NCBI GenBank assembly: GCA_016169945.1
Contig: JADLSH010000092.1
Location: 124,001-188,000 of the forward strand
Source: Trachythela sp. YZ-2020
Taxonomy: Eukaryota; Cnidaria; Anthozoa; Malacalcyonacea; Clavulariidae
DNA: 64,000 nt
Reading direction: 5' to 3'
Positions within the stretch are counted from its first letter, which is position 1. Every line of letters begins with the position of its first letter. Under the pieces are notes generated by a model. It worked only from the letters and a program-made list of their open reading frames with translations, was not told the DNA's origin and ran no database searches. This document shows, one piece after another, positions 22,266 to 33,543 of the stretch. The position numbers and the translations under genes were made by a program.

Positions 22266-22990
22266 TATAACATAAAGATAGTTATGGAGAGCAAAAGATG
22301 CTTATGGAGAGCCGTAGATTCCTATGGAGTGCTATAGATACCTATGGAGTATTATAGATAGTTATATATGGAGTATTGTAGATAGTTATGGAGTGTCATG
22401 ATGGCTATGGAGAGCCATAGATACACGTGGAGTGCTATAGATACCTATGGGAGTATTATAGATAGTTATGTAGTATTATAGATAGTTATGGAGTGCTATA
22501 GATACCTATGGAGTATTATAGATAGTTATATATGGAGTATTATAGACAGTTATGGAGTGTCATGATGGCTATGGAGAGCCATAGATACACGTGGAGTGCT
22601 ATAGATACCTATGGGAGTATTATAGATAGTTATGTAGTATTATAGATAGTTATGGAGTGCTATAGATGGCTATGGAGAGTCATAGCCCTATGGAGAGCCA
22701 TAGATACACATGGAGTGTTATAGATACCTATGGAGTGCTATAGATAACTATGGAGTGCTATAGATACCCATGGAGTATTATAGATACCCATTGAGTGCTA
22801 TAGTTAACTATGGAGTGCTATAGATACCTATGAAATATTATAGATACCCATGGAGTGCTATAGATACCTATGGAGTGCTATAGATAGTTATAGAGTATTA
22901 CAGTTACCTATGGAGTGCTTAGAAATACCTATGGAGTATTATAGATAGTTATGGAGTGCTATAGATACTGTAGTTATGGAGTGCCCACAA
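22266..22990. repeat. GGAGTGCTATAGATACCTAT minisatellite with higher-order repeat
   Basis: Continues the ~20-bp family. A 164-bp higher-order unit is visible: the run starting GAGTATTATAGATAGTTATA at 22347 repeats at 22511, including the unusual variants GAGTGTCATGATGGC and GATACACGTGGAG. After 22680 the array reverts to simple alternation. Confidence 0.92.
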
Positions 22991-23537
22991 TTCACCCAAA
23001 TATGCCCACTATTTACTCTGTCTAATGCCAGACAACTTTACTTGTCAAGGGAAGGGTCTTGTATATTAATAGTTTGATTAATGTATGTGTGCATATTGTG
23101 TCCGAAAAGTAGCGGTTGCACATTGGAATCCAGTATCAGACGAATAGCCATTTTTGTAAATTTGCTGACGCAACGTGCGAGCAAGTCAGAAGTTCTAATT
23201 TATGCAATAGAGTCTGCAAAATAAGATTGTGTTTGAACACAATGCCTTGCTTGCGACCATAATGCCTTGAACCTTTGTGCTATAAATACGTGCCTGACCC
23301 ATGGCCCTGTCTTCTACATTACTCTACTATGACTTATAGCACAAAGCGAGTCAGAAGACAATTTTTCATATTATTTTTATGCGATATACCAAATACATAA
23401 TGCATGAATAAGCTATTACTGTAAGTACTTGAACATGCCCTGGCTGGCACTAGCTGGCACTGTTCACAAATTTCCTGTTTATTCAGTGCAATTCTAATTA
23501 GCTTATTCAGCATGTTCTTTGTCGCTATTCTATAAAT
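22991..23537. other. Non-coding interval
   Basis: No gene, tandem repeat or terminal repeat was recognised. Short minus-strand ORFs here overlap the MITE boundary and have no recognisable content. Confidence 0.5.
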
Positions 23538-23906
23538 ATTATTGTCAGTGGCGTGCTGGCAGGGGGGGCCGGGGGGCCATGGCCCCCCCAGCGAAGATTT
23601 TGTAGGGGGCGCCAAAAGATAAATGGGGCGCCGAAATTGACACAAAGAATAGAAAAAAGGAATTTTTGTATTTTGGAAGTAAATTTTTTGTAGGAAAAAA
23701 CGCATTTATTGGTGAAATAGTAATATAACAACGTTAGTAGTCCGGGAAAATTTTTTAAAGAACCACATCGCCCCCCCCCGTCGACACATAAAAAAAATAA
23801 TTTTATCGTGTCTAGGAGGCTGAACTATACACATATTACAAGGGGGCGCAAAATTTCCAGCTGGCCTCCGTTGGTGAACACAAGCCAGCACGCCACTGAT
23901 TATTGT
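23538..23906. mobile_element. hAT-type MITE with 8-bp target duplication
   Basis: The element at 23546-23898 (353 bp) has ends CAGTGGCGTGCTGGC and the exact inverse. It is flanked on both sides by the 8-bp duplication ATTATTGT (23538-23545 and 23899-23906). An 8-bp duplication with CAGTGGCG ends is the hAT signature. The interior is G/C-homopolymer rich and non-coding. Confidence 0.95.
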
Positions 23907-24548
23907 CAACATTAGCGGGTGTATCCTGTACGCCTCCGTTGGTTCTAGTTGTCAGTTTGCCTAAACTTTAACCACGGATATGCACGTCAACACCGTAGAC
24001 AAGTTAAGTATGTTAAACTGCCTATCTCATTTTAAGACAAGTTGAAAAGTTCACGATGGAGTGGATTTGAGCAGCTTAGGCTTAGCCTCAGAATTACAAA
24101 GTTTCATGTATTATAGTGATATAATTATTAGCTATCTGTGTGTAATTCAGAATTCGAATAGTAGGCAATTTTATAGGTATATTATATTGAAATTTTCGAA
24201 AATGAGAGCACGCTTGTGTCATCATATATGGTAAGAACTTCAGAGTATGCACAATCCCAGACAATAAACAGTCCATTTTATGCTCAGCATTGGTTGGAAA
24301 AAAAGTTATGATATATCAATGCCCTTAATTCACAAGGTTGATCTGAAAAATTTAAATAAGCAAGGTATTTACTAGCAACGCCAACGCAAGCAGAAGAAAA
24401 GGCGAGGGTAAAACAAAGAAATGCAATAAAGCATGTCGAAGCAATTTCCATATTAACAACCTCATAATAAGTAAAATCCCATAGCCAACCAGAGATAATT
24501 CTAAACATGAACCTAACGCTAGCTAACACTTAAACCAGCTATACATAT
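23907..24548. other. Non-coding interval
   Basis: AT-rich; no gene or repeat structure recognised. Confidence 0.5.
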
Positions 24549-27524
24549 TACCGTTGAACCCCTATTAACCAACGGAAACCTCTCTTAAGCATACACCCCT
24601 TTTGCTATAGCGAACACATCTCTCAGGTCCCAATCATTTTTATAATAAAATGCTATTATCATAACCCCTATAAGCCAGTTCGGAAGTTTGGGATTAAATT
24701 GCAGTTGAATCATAACATGTAGCTGAGACTGGAAGAATTAGAATATGCATATCAAAGTATTCAACTGTTCAATCATTATTTGCATATGCAAAAATTGTTT
24801 GGAGAACAATTACTTTCCTCACAGTGGACTCGCTTTAAGTTAGAAAATTTATTCCCGAAACTTCGAGCTGGCTTAATTGCGGATCTGGACACCTTACTTA
24901 AAGTGCTACTGAAACGAAATATTCAACCCCTTTTTTATTGGCTTAAACTATTCAGCTTTTTTGAAGCAATTTGATGTAGGCTATATATGATAATATGACC
25001 ATCGTACGTTGAGTAAAAGTTGATCAATTAATTTTGCCTCCAAACTTAACTTCGTTATCCGCCGCCATGTTTATCTCTGTGACGTAGAACGAGTACCGAG
25101 TCAAGAAAGTAATATGATACTCTATATAAAACTATATAGCATTTGGTCAGTTTCTCGCTATTTAAGCTTATTTTCTCTCCGAAAACTAAATATTTTTTTG
25201 AACTAACACACAATCAACACCCAACAGTTTTTGCAGCGATGGTTTGTAGAGAATACAGTTGGATAATAATACGATAAAGCATGCGGACGAAGATCACAAC
25301 CGCCTGTCTCAGCGACGCATGTGGAGTCGGCGGGGCAAAATTGTAGCCAAAACTAGTATTACCCTGCACCGGCCGTACGGTGAAAATCGCTTACCAAACA
25401 AGGCCAAACAGCTGAAAGAATAGATTTTGAAGCCTTCTTTTGACTATGATCGACTTTAGTGATATAATTGTAAAGTAACAGAGCCTCAAATAATACTGTA
25501 TTAAAACAATAGCTAGTGTCGTAGTGAGTACAATCTACAGTGTAAATAATATTATATTGAACTGCTTATATTTTGAGGTGGCAGTATGCATTCAGTGAAC
25601 ATTTCAAAAAGGTAATGACATGTAAATACTGAATCTATGCTTCGAATAAGTGTAGTCTGTACAGTTTTGTGAACTTGAAAAAGGAGTATCTTTATGTGTA
25701 CACTTGGTGTAGTTGCAATGGTTTTAAAGCCTATGAGTTATGAACAGAAAACTAGAAAACTTTACTTGGTATTAATATTAAATACTGTATAAAATGTGTG
25801 TTCAGACATATATAGACACATAGTCAATATACTAAGGATATAAAATTAACATGCAGGTTTGACCAAGTAGACTAAATCCAACTATTCCTCCATATTATGT
25901 TGATAGGGGCAAGCATGGTAAAATTTGATATTCATGTTATATGCTAATATACCTTTAGGCTTTTTGTAATTATAGGCCTATATATATATAGTCGCCAAAT
26001 TGGTGTGCATGAGAGTAAAGAGTTTGCTATTTTACAGCATATAGCAGACTGGTAATTTACAATACCAACATTTTAATAAGAAAACACATTTCAAATATTC
26101 CCAGGCAAATAAAATTGATAAAAAGCAACAACACTCAATAACTAAATCAAATCACATTTGCAGATAAATAGATGGTTAGTTAATTTATTATTGACATATA
26201 TTGATATTATATATTTACAGTAGGCTACAATATAATCAATTTTGGTGGAGCTAGGCTTGCCTATTGAATACAAACCAGCATATAAATTTTGTCAACTAAT
26301 TTAGGCTACCTCCTATTTATACTGGTTAGAAACACACTCATCTAGCAACATAAACAGTGTTATTGATCTGAGTATTCTAAAACAGCAGTATAGTATTGCC
26401 AATTATGTATAACCAGTGATACAAACCCCTACATTGCTACAATGTCCTTACTACAATGTCCTAAGGCTAAGCAAAACATGTAAATAGCTAACAGATTTAA
26501 TAGTGTGTATTATAGTGTCTACTGACGATAGTACTGTTGCCATATATAATCTATGTGCTAATGTGCGTGTTAACTTTGTCGATGTTTCGACGCAAAATTC
26601 TCCAGCTTTTGTAGCTCTGTGCATCTGTTGCTTCGTTAGAATATAGATATATAGTTAATCTTTTAGTCTTTTGGCTAATGGTGAAAATTATTTGCTTTAG
26701 ATCGCCATAGATAAAGAGTTTTCCTTCGAGAAATTGTTCTAAATCTCTATTAGCTACACACCATGTTGATATTCGGTACTCGTTCCTACGTCACAGACCG
26801 CAATTTTGGAAGGCTATAAAATCCGTTTCATAAGACCAAATTCACTTCTGTTTGCGGCGAACAAATCAGGCGATTAAGAACTCTTAATTAAGCTAATAAA
26901 AAAGGGGTCGAAAACACTTTAAGGCCCCAATTTTGTAGATCAAACCCTTCCTTCTCTTATAACATTTTCTGAATAACTTGGGTTACTCACAGCGGTGACA
27001 GCGCCACCAACTTAGGGATGTGACCAATAACTTAACTTCCATATCATCTGACATTTCATTTGGGTGGATGTAAAATATCATTGTATTCGTTTGTAATCAG
27101 GCAGATAGATCTCACGGACACACTTGTGCTTTTCCTTTACATTACAAACTGTAAACTGTTTTTGATAATCAAAATGCACACACAAATTTGCCTCTTACTG
27201 TGTTTTCTGTACACCCCTTTTAGGGTCAGTTTATATGATCCCGCTTCTATCCCGGCATCTGTTGCCGGGATATCCCATAGCCGGGACGAAAAATTCCCAT
27301 AAACACTCTATCCCGGCCAGGCGGGATGAATTTTCCTTCTGAGCACGCGTAAATTCCTTTTCTGAAAAAAATATGTCGTCAAGCACTTAACTGGTTTCAT
27401 CCCGGCAATGTATTTTGTCCATATAAACACGCCATCTCGCCTAGACGAGTCTCCGTGGCCCTTAAGCGGACACCTCACCTCGGCTATGTTCTGAAGGTGT
27501 CTTCTTAATAGGGGTTCGACTGTA
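24549..27524. mobile_element. Pogo/Tigger-like element with nested inverted segments, degenerate
   Basis: The left end is TACCGTTGAACCCCTATTAA and the right end reads, inverted, TACAGTCGAACCCCTATTAA, typical of pogo/Tigger ends with TA duplication. Inner inverted pairs also exist: AACCCCTTTTTTATTGGCTT near 24933 against its inverse near 26890, and GTGACGTAGAACGAGTACCG near 25080 against a close inverse near 26775. No transposase ORF survives. Either this is a non-autonomous element with foldback structure, or one element is inserted in another. Confidence 0.6.
27227..27440. repeat. CCCGG-rich inverted segment
   Basis: GTCAGTTTATATGATCCCGC on the left is matched loosely by the inverse of a CCATATAAACACGC end on the right. 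Several TCCCGGC and GCCGGGAT words lie between and can pair locally. A small MITE inside the right arm of the pogo-like element is likely. Confidence 0.45.
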
Positions 27525-28591
27525 TCACAAATTGGAAACAGCACCATTCAATACTATTACATAACGTCCTCCTGAGCCACGCCCAAGCCAAATTGAATTC
27601 GACACACGCAAAATGCGACGTCTGAAACCACCTCGCACTAATGACGGTCGATTGTTGCTCCGTATGAGAATTTTTTACACGATAAATTTATCGCCAGTCA
27701 CCTTTGGTTCATTTTCTTGCATGATACTATTTCCTGAACTTGTGAACTATAATTATTTCTAGTTTTTAAGTTGACGCATTATTTTGCTCACAATTTTATA
27801 GCAAAGACACACGAGTAAGTCACTCCTTTTGATGGCCATTTTGAGTCTTTGCCTCACCGGAATATATGGAAATCAGTTTTCATCAGGCAAATTTCGGTCA
27901 AGTTGCGCACGCGCAGACGTTTTTCCGCGATGTTTATTTTGGCATTGTTTTCCCTTTTTATGTCACGGGAATTGGCTGGGGTTTAGGCAGGGATTTTACA
28001 GAGCTCAGTTGTCAAGAGCTAATCACAACCACCGGGAGTCGCAGGGCCTATAGTTGCATTTTTCGCAACTACTCCTGGTTATGGGCTAAAATATATGTAT
28101 ATAATTGTCATTCGAAATTTCCATCTACAAACACATCAATATTTAATCTTAGATCGAGGGAGATGTCCAACAATTTAGAACAGAGATATTATATACTGTC
28201 ATTTTAGGGTACTTGTAGCAAATGAATAACCCAAATAAGTAAAGCCATGGCCATTCTCACCCCCTGCATTCTTCCACGCAATGTCCTTAGGCAGTGGACA
28301 TGAAATGCTATTTCCTGCATTCTGTGGGAAGATATAAACCTTCCATGTAGAAACCATTTTGTTCATTTTGCATTTCAGGCAGCGAAGAATTTGACAACTA
28401 GGTATTAAGTTCTCCCGCTCTGACCTATATTTGGAGGCTTAGCCCCCCGCTTCTACTTCTGGATGGGGGGGGGGGCTATGGCCCACTAGCCCCACCTGTT
28501 CTGCCGCCCCTGTCCCTGGGGACGAATTTGCATTCATTAATTATTTAACAGAAAATGTCTATATTAAGTTCTATTTATCATACATTTTGCA
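27525..28591. other. Upstream region and 5' intron of the HEPN-NACHT gene
   Basis: No coding that I trust. The last 80 bp (from GCATTCATTAATTATTTAAC to TTTTGCAG) recur at 63915-63960 before the second gene copy. This supports an intron ending at 28592 with a non-coding first exon somewhere upstream, whose position I cannot fix. Confidence 0.5.
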
Positions 28592-28598
28592 GGTAACC

Positions 28599-31156
28599 AT
28601 GGCAACAGCATCAACTCTTGACTGCTCAAATGAGAAGAGCAATGGTTTTAAGTTGACGAGGCTGATTGTGGATGGTGGAACAGAAGCACTGAGAAAAACC
28701 TTTACACGATATCGCCCAGGTAATTTGCATACTTTATTATCTACCTTCCAGCCCAGCCTTTTAACACTCAAACATAGGAAAATTATCAACCAAAACCAAT
28801 GGGATAAATTATATCCAGCTCCCCCAAATCTACCAAATATTAATGATTTTGACATCACTTTACTCTCTGTTCTTTTAAGAAACATATGTAGTTTATCGCC
28901 TCCATCTTTGGGCTGGGATAAAATGCCCAATATGTCAGATCTTTCCGTTCAAGCAGATATTGTTCGTATTAGGATATTTCGTAATAAGCGTTTTGGCCAC
29001 ATACCCAATACATCTGTTAGTACGACAGATTTTAAAACTTTCTGGGCAGAAATAAGTTTACCATTAGTTCGTTTAGCGATAGACCGGAAGGAAATAGATA
29101 GACTAGAAAATGAGCTGTGTGGAGAAGAGGAAGTGGGACGAGTCTTGAAAGAATGGAATAAAGGCGAAAATAAAATCATGAATGTTTTGAATGAAAATCA
29201 GAACGTTTTGAATGAAAATCAGAATGTTTTGAATGTTATTAGTGATGACGTGAAAGTACTTGTTAAAAGAGACGAGGAATCTCGATCGGTCGGTACCGGT
29301 GTTTTAAACAAACACCTTGTTTGGTGTGACTTTCAGAGTGAGATTGATTTTCATTGCGATAGGTTTACGGAAAGTACTAGAGAATGGGTTTTTCACCAAA
29401 TTTCTACCTGGTTTAATGATGAAACTTCCCCAAATCGTGCGTTTATTATTTCTGGCCTTGCTGGCATGGGTAAGTCTGTTATTGCCGCTGTTCTCTGTAA
29501 AAGGTTTGCTGAGTACGTTGGTGCATCTCATTTCTTTCAGTACAATAACAGTCGATACAACAATCCCAAATTCCTTCTCCAGTCTTTAGCTTGGCACCTT
29601 TGTGAAGTTGTTCCCGCGTACAAGGAAGCTCTTATCGAGAAGCTTTCTGGCAATCTTGGACAATCATCGTTAAACGATATGAATATTGAAGGGCTATTTT
29701 CCATTATTTTTAAAGAACCGTTTTCAGGTATTGCTGATCCTGGAAAGCGTGTATTGATTGTACTAGACGCTCTTGATGAAACTGAGTACTATGGAAGGGA
29801 TGACCTTGGTAGTTTAATCTCCAATCATTTTCACAAACTTCCTTCTTTTATTCGTTTTGTCATTACTACAAGGCCAGAGAAAAAACTTATTGATAAGTTT
29901 AAAAAACTAAACCCCTTGTATATTGAACCTAATGATGAACGAAATTTGAATGACGTCAAACTGGTCTTACAGGAGAGAATTTCGAGCGCCACTGCAGATC
30001 TTATTAATAGTTTAGCTGGACAATGTGACGGTCTAATGCTGTATGCATTCTTTCTTTCCGAAATTTATCAGGACGAATCTTCCATGTCCAGCATTGATAG
30101 TTTGCCAGAAGGTGTTGAGAAGTATTATGAAATGTGTTTCCAAAGATTGGAACGCGAATTTATTAGAAACTTGGAAATTTCTATAAAAGAATTCTCTATC
30201 TTTTTAAGTGCTCTTGCAGTAGCTAAGGAGCCATTGCCAGAAGCTTTCCTTGAAACCCTCTTTGATTTTGAGAATTCACCAAGGACAAGGCAAAAGTTAA
30301 GAAAAGCCATTAATTCTATTTCCTCTCTTTTTGTCATCAAGGAAGACAGATCTATTTCCTTTTTTCATAAATCAGTAAGAGATTGGCTTGTCGATAACAC
30401 CGAGCATGAGTACTCTGTTGATGTGCAATATGGTCATCAAATCCTTTTTGGTTTATGCGTTAAGAAATTGAATAAATTGAAGGAAAAGGGTGTTAGGGAT
30501 GAAGGTCATGCTGGTGCTGCTGTTATGCGGTATGCATTACAATACTATATAGTGCATATGCTAAACAGATCAGAAATTTCAGATAGGCTAGAATGTTTTG
30601 TAAGTGATTACGTCACTGACTTAGAAGTTCTCTTTGGCAGTGTTCGTGTCAATGTAGATCTTACTCTAAATAATTTCACTAGCCTTACCAATCATAAGAT
30701 GTACAATGATGTTTCTGATAGCACGAGAGCAACTGTAAGGCGATTGTTTCTCCTCATTAGAAAGTTTGCCTTCTTGTTAAGAGAACACCCCCAAACCTTT
30801 TTACAAAATGTTGTCAACGAAGGTGGAGAGGAACTTTCGTTGAAAGCGTCAACTTTGCTTGAAACACGCTACAAGGATATTACTTATCTAGAGTTTAGTA
30901 AGAAAAGTAGCAAAGATGATGCACTTGAAGCCCATTGTCTTCTTTCTGGCCAAATATCAGGTATCGACATATCTCCTAAGCATGATTACGTTGTCTGTAG
31001 TTATACTAGGCAGGGTGGAATTGAACTCTTTTCATTAGCCACTTGTAAGTCCGAGTGGAAAATACAGGATATCAAGGTGAAAGTCTCTTTTCATCCATCT
31101 TCATTTGATGTAGGTGATGATGATGGCGATGGGGATGGGAATAGGAATGGGGATGG

Positions 31157-31191
<35 letters not shown>

Positions 31192-31223
31192 GCGATGATG
31201 ATGACGATGACGATGGCGATGAT

Positions 31224-31257
<34 letters not shown>

Positions 31258-32951
31258 GCGATGATGATGACGATGACGATGGCGATGGCGATGATGATGA
31301 TGATGGGAATGGTGATGGTGATGGTGATGACATTGTTTTTCCCTGGATGTTGCCGCATTGTATTGTTTTTCACCCTTTTAAAAGCTTGATATTGCCTGGT
31401 AGTCTCGACCAGCCGCTTACATTGCAGGGAACTGTGACAACTGGACCATTTGAATGTGATCAAAGTTGTTCTAAATTTACTAATTCTTGTTTCTCTTTGG
31501 ATAGTAGCAGAATGGTCACAAACTATGGTAATAACTTGATTGTTTGGAACGTTTTAAGCGGCAAAAAGGAGAAATGTCTTCCATGTAAAACGCTATTCTC
31601 TTTTTCTTTCACTGCTAGTGGCTACTATTTGGGTACCATTGATATTGATAACGTCTTCAATGTTTACGATATAACAAATGATTACCACCGTACGTCAATG
31701 CAAATGAAAACTAAGTTTCCAGTGGGAATTGTTTCCACTTTTGAACAAAACTCTTGGTTTTGTTGTGATAATCAACGTTTTATAGAAAAGGTGAATCATG
31801 ATTTCTCTCCTCCTCAAGATTATAATCCTAATCCAGTGTACAAGGACGAAGTAATCTTACCAAGTAATGTTTACGATTCTCACGAACTGCAATGTTTCTT
31901 GCAGAATCCAGAGCATTCTTGGTTTTCAAAGGTAAAGAAAAGTTTCATTGTTATGGTTTATTGGCCTTTGTATGCCCTTAGGTACTTTTTAATAGAGGAT
32001 AAAAGTGTGCTGATCTACTCTTGCAACTCAAACGTGATGCAGGTGTTTAGTATAGAGGGTTTAGTAGATATAGAGGAACAGCCTCGCGACAAGCAAGTCT
32101 CTTCAAACATATCTACAAATGGCGATTTTGTGTATGTAGAGAAGGCGTCGGCCCGGAGAATTACCGTTTACGACCTTGCTTCAAATAACAAATGTTCAAA
32201 ACCTTGTAAACATTTGATTAAATCCGTTTTTCCAGTTGTGAGAGACGGTGTTATTTTAATCGGAGACAATTGCACCCCACAGCTCTGGAATAGTGATTTA
32301 ACAGAACGTCTTGCAAGCTTTGATGAACTGGCTGATACCGATGAATGTCTGTCAGTATCTGATGAATTAATAGCCTGTGTGTACTACCACCCTGTTACCT
32401 CGGTTACCTTTTTTAATGTTTTCACTAAAGAAATAGAATCCAAAACGATTTTTAATGAACAATTGCCAGTGCTAGCATGCAGCATTAAATACCATGTACT
32501 TGCCCAGACTGATTCCAGTGTCATTTTGTGGAAAGTTGGAACGAAGGTAGATGGTTGGGAAGATGTCTGTATGAATACGTTATCAAAATTCATTTCAGAA
32601 GCCGAATTTTCTCCCCAAGGAAATAGATTAGTGTTGTTCAGTTCAGATATGAACAAAATATTCATCTTTGACGTTGTGTCAATGAAATGTCTTTTTCAGT
32701 TCCCTTCTTATGGGCCTAGTAACGACCTTTTACTGTTGAAGTTTTTTGACGACAAAAACGTACTTTGTAGCTCAACGAATCATATCTTATATTTCATTAA
32801 CATAGAGAGTTGTGAACTATTAACTTGTTTAGATGTAGGTGATATTCCAGCACCGATCGCTGTATGTCGAAAACGGAGCATTGTTTTTGCAGCCCTTAAT
32901 CGTTCAAAACGTTTTCAGTTGATTAAAGTTTGGTTTCCTCGCAAGTCGTAA
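28599..32951 (+). CDS. HEPN-NACHT-beta-propeller (WD40-like) protein, putative innate immune sensor
   Basis: A 1,450-codon uninterrupted ORF. The start is the ATG at 28599 in an ACCATGG context, just after a TTTTGCAG acceptor; the same junction recurs at 63967. Residues ~15-160 resemble the HEPN domain of DZIP3-type proteins, with R128-N129-x4-H134 (RNKRFGH), the RNase-type Rx4-6H motif. Residues ~195-215 repeat NVLNENQ. The NACHT domain has Walker A GLAGMGKS (~286-293), Walker B VLIVLDALDE (~385-394) and a sensor-like FVITTRPEKK. A helical region follows to ~750. From ~780 come repeated beta-propeller blades (GIDISPKHDYVVC, NNLIVWNVLSGKK, AEFSPQGNRLVLFSSD), interrupted by an Asp/Gly run at ~840-910. 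The layout fits a STAND-type oligomerising sensor acting in the cytoplasm. Ligand and output are not shown by the sequence. Stop TAA. Confidence 0.95.
31117..31330 (+). repeat. In-frame GAT/GAC/GGC microsatellite encoding an Asp/Gly run
   Basis: About 70 codons, mostly GATGAC alternation with GGC punctuation, lie inside the HEPN-NACHT ORF between propeller blades. The length stays a multiple of three, so the frame is kept. It generates long spurious ORFs in other frames on both strands. Confidence 0.97.
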
Positions 32952-33470
32952 ATGTGTTAAGTTGATCCTATGAATCATCAAACAAGTATTATTACACACA
33001 GTCTTTATAGCGGGTAAGTACAATTAAAAGCATTGCTAATTTTGCGTTATAAATACGTCCGAATTTCTTCTTTCAGTTGGTGGAAGTACTATGTTAGCAA
33101 TTTTTGATGGCAATGCGTAATTATGTTGAACGTGATGTAATATTTCAAATCCAAAAATGATAACTAGACGGGATTTCAAGTCCGAGCGACTTTTTCCAAA
33201 TTTGAGGTTTGAAATGACATCTCATACTCATAAATCATTACTTGGATGGTCAGAAATGGAAAACTTCGTGTAAATCGGAATATAGTTAACACAGATAATA
33301 CAACATGTCGACCGCGAGTGTCCGGTAGTGAAATTTAAATTTTAGGAATGCCTTCCCTAACAGACAACTAACCCCTAATCACAAAACATCAGTCCCTCAT
33401 CAAAGAGACGTCGAGAAAAAGTAACTTAGGTTGCTCAGACCCGAAACTATTAGATAGTGAAAATAAGATG
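32952..33470. other. 3' flank of the HEPN-NACHT gene
   Basis: Presumed 3' UTR and spacer. From about 33140 the minus-strand continuation of the tRNA-like sequence may form a SINE body. No other gene. Confidence 0.5.
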
Positions 33471-33543
33471 CCCCTATAGGGAATCGAACTCGAGCGTTAG
33501 TAGCGCTTGCGTGTCAATGCATTACCGCTAGACTACGAGAGAC
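33471..33543 (-). repeat. tRNA-derived sequence (pseudo-tRNA or SINE head)
   Basis: On the minus strand it shows a D-arm/A box TAGTCTAGCGGTAATGC and a T-arm/B box GTTCGATTCCC at tRNA spacing. The acceptor stem (GTCTCTC against CTATAGGGGC) does not pair and the anticodon stem is poor. It is therefore better read as a tRNA pseudogene or SINE promoter than a working tRNA. Confidence 0.6.

Noticed and set aside
21051..22990. CRISPR-like array
   Set aside because: The repeats are continuous tandem units without unique spacers, in a eukaryotic genome.
31091..31463. Long ORFs of poly-Ser, Met/Thr and Ile/Val in other frames over the Asp tract
   Set aside because: They are out-of-frame readings of the GAT/GAC microsatellite inside the HEPN-NACHT gene.
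33471..33543. Working tRNA gene
   Set aside because: A and B boxes are good, but acceptor and anticodon stems do not pair, so only a tRNA-derived call is supported.
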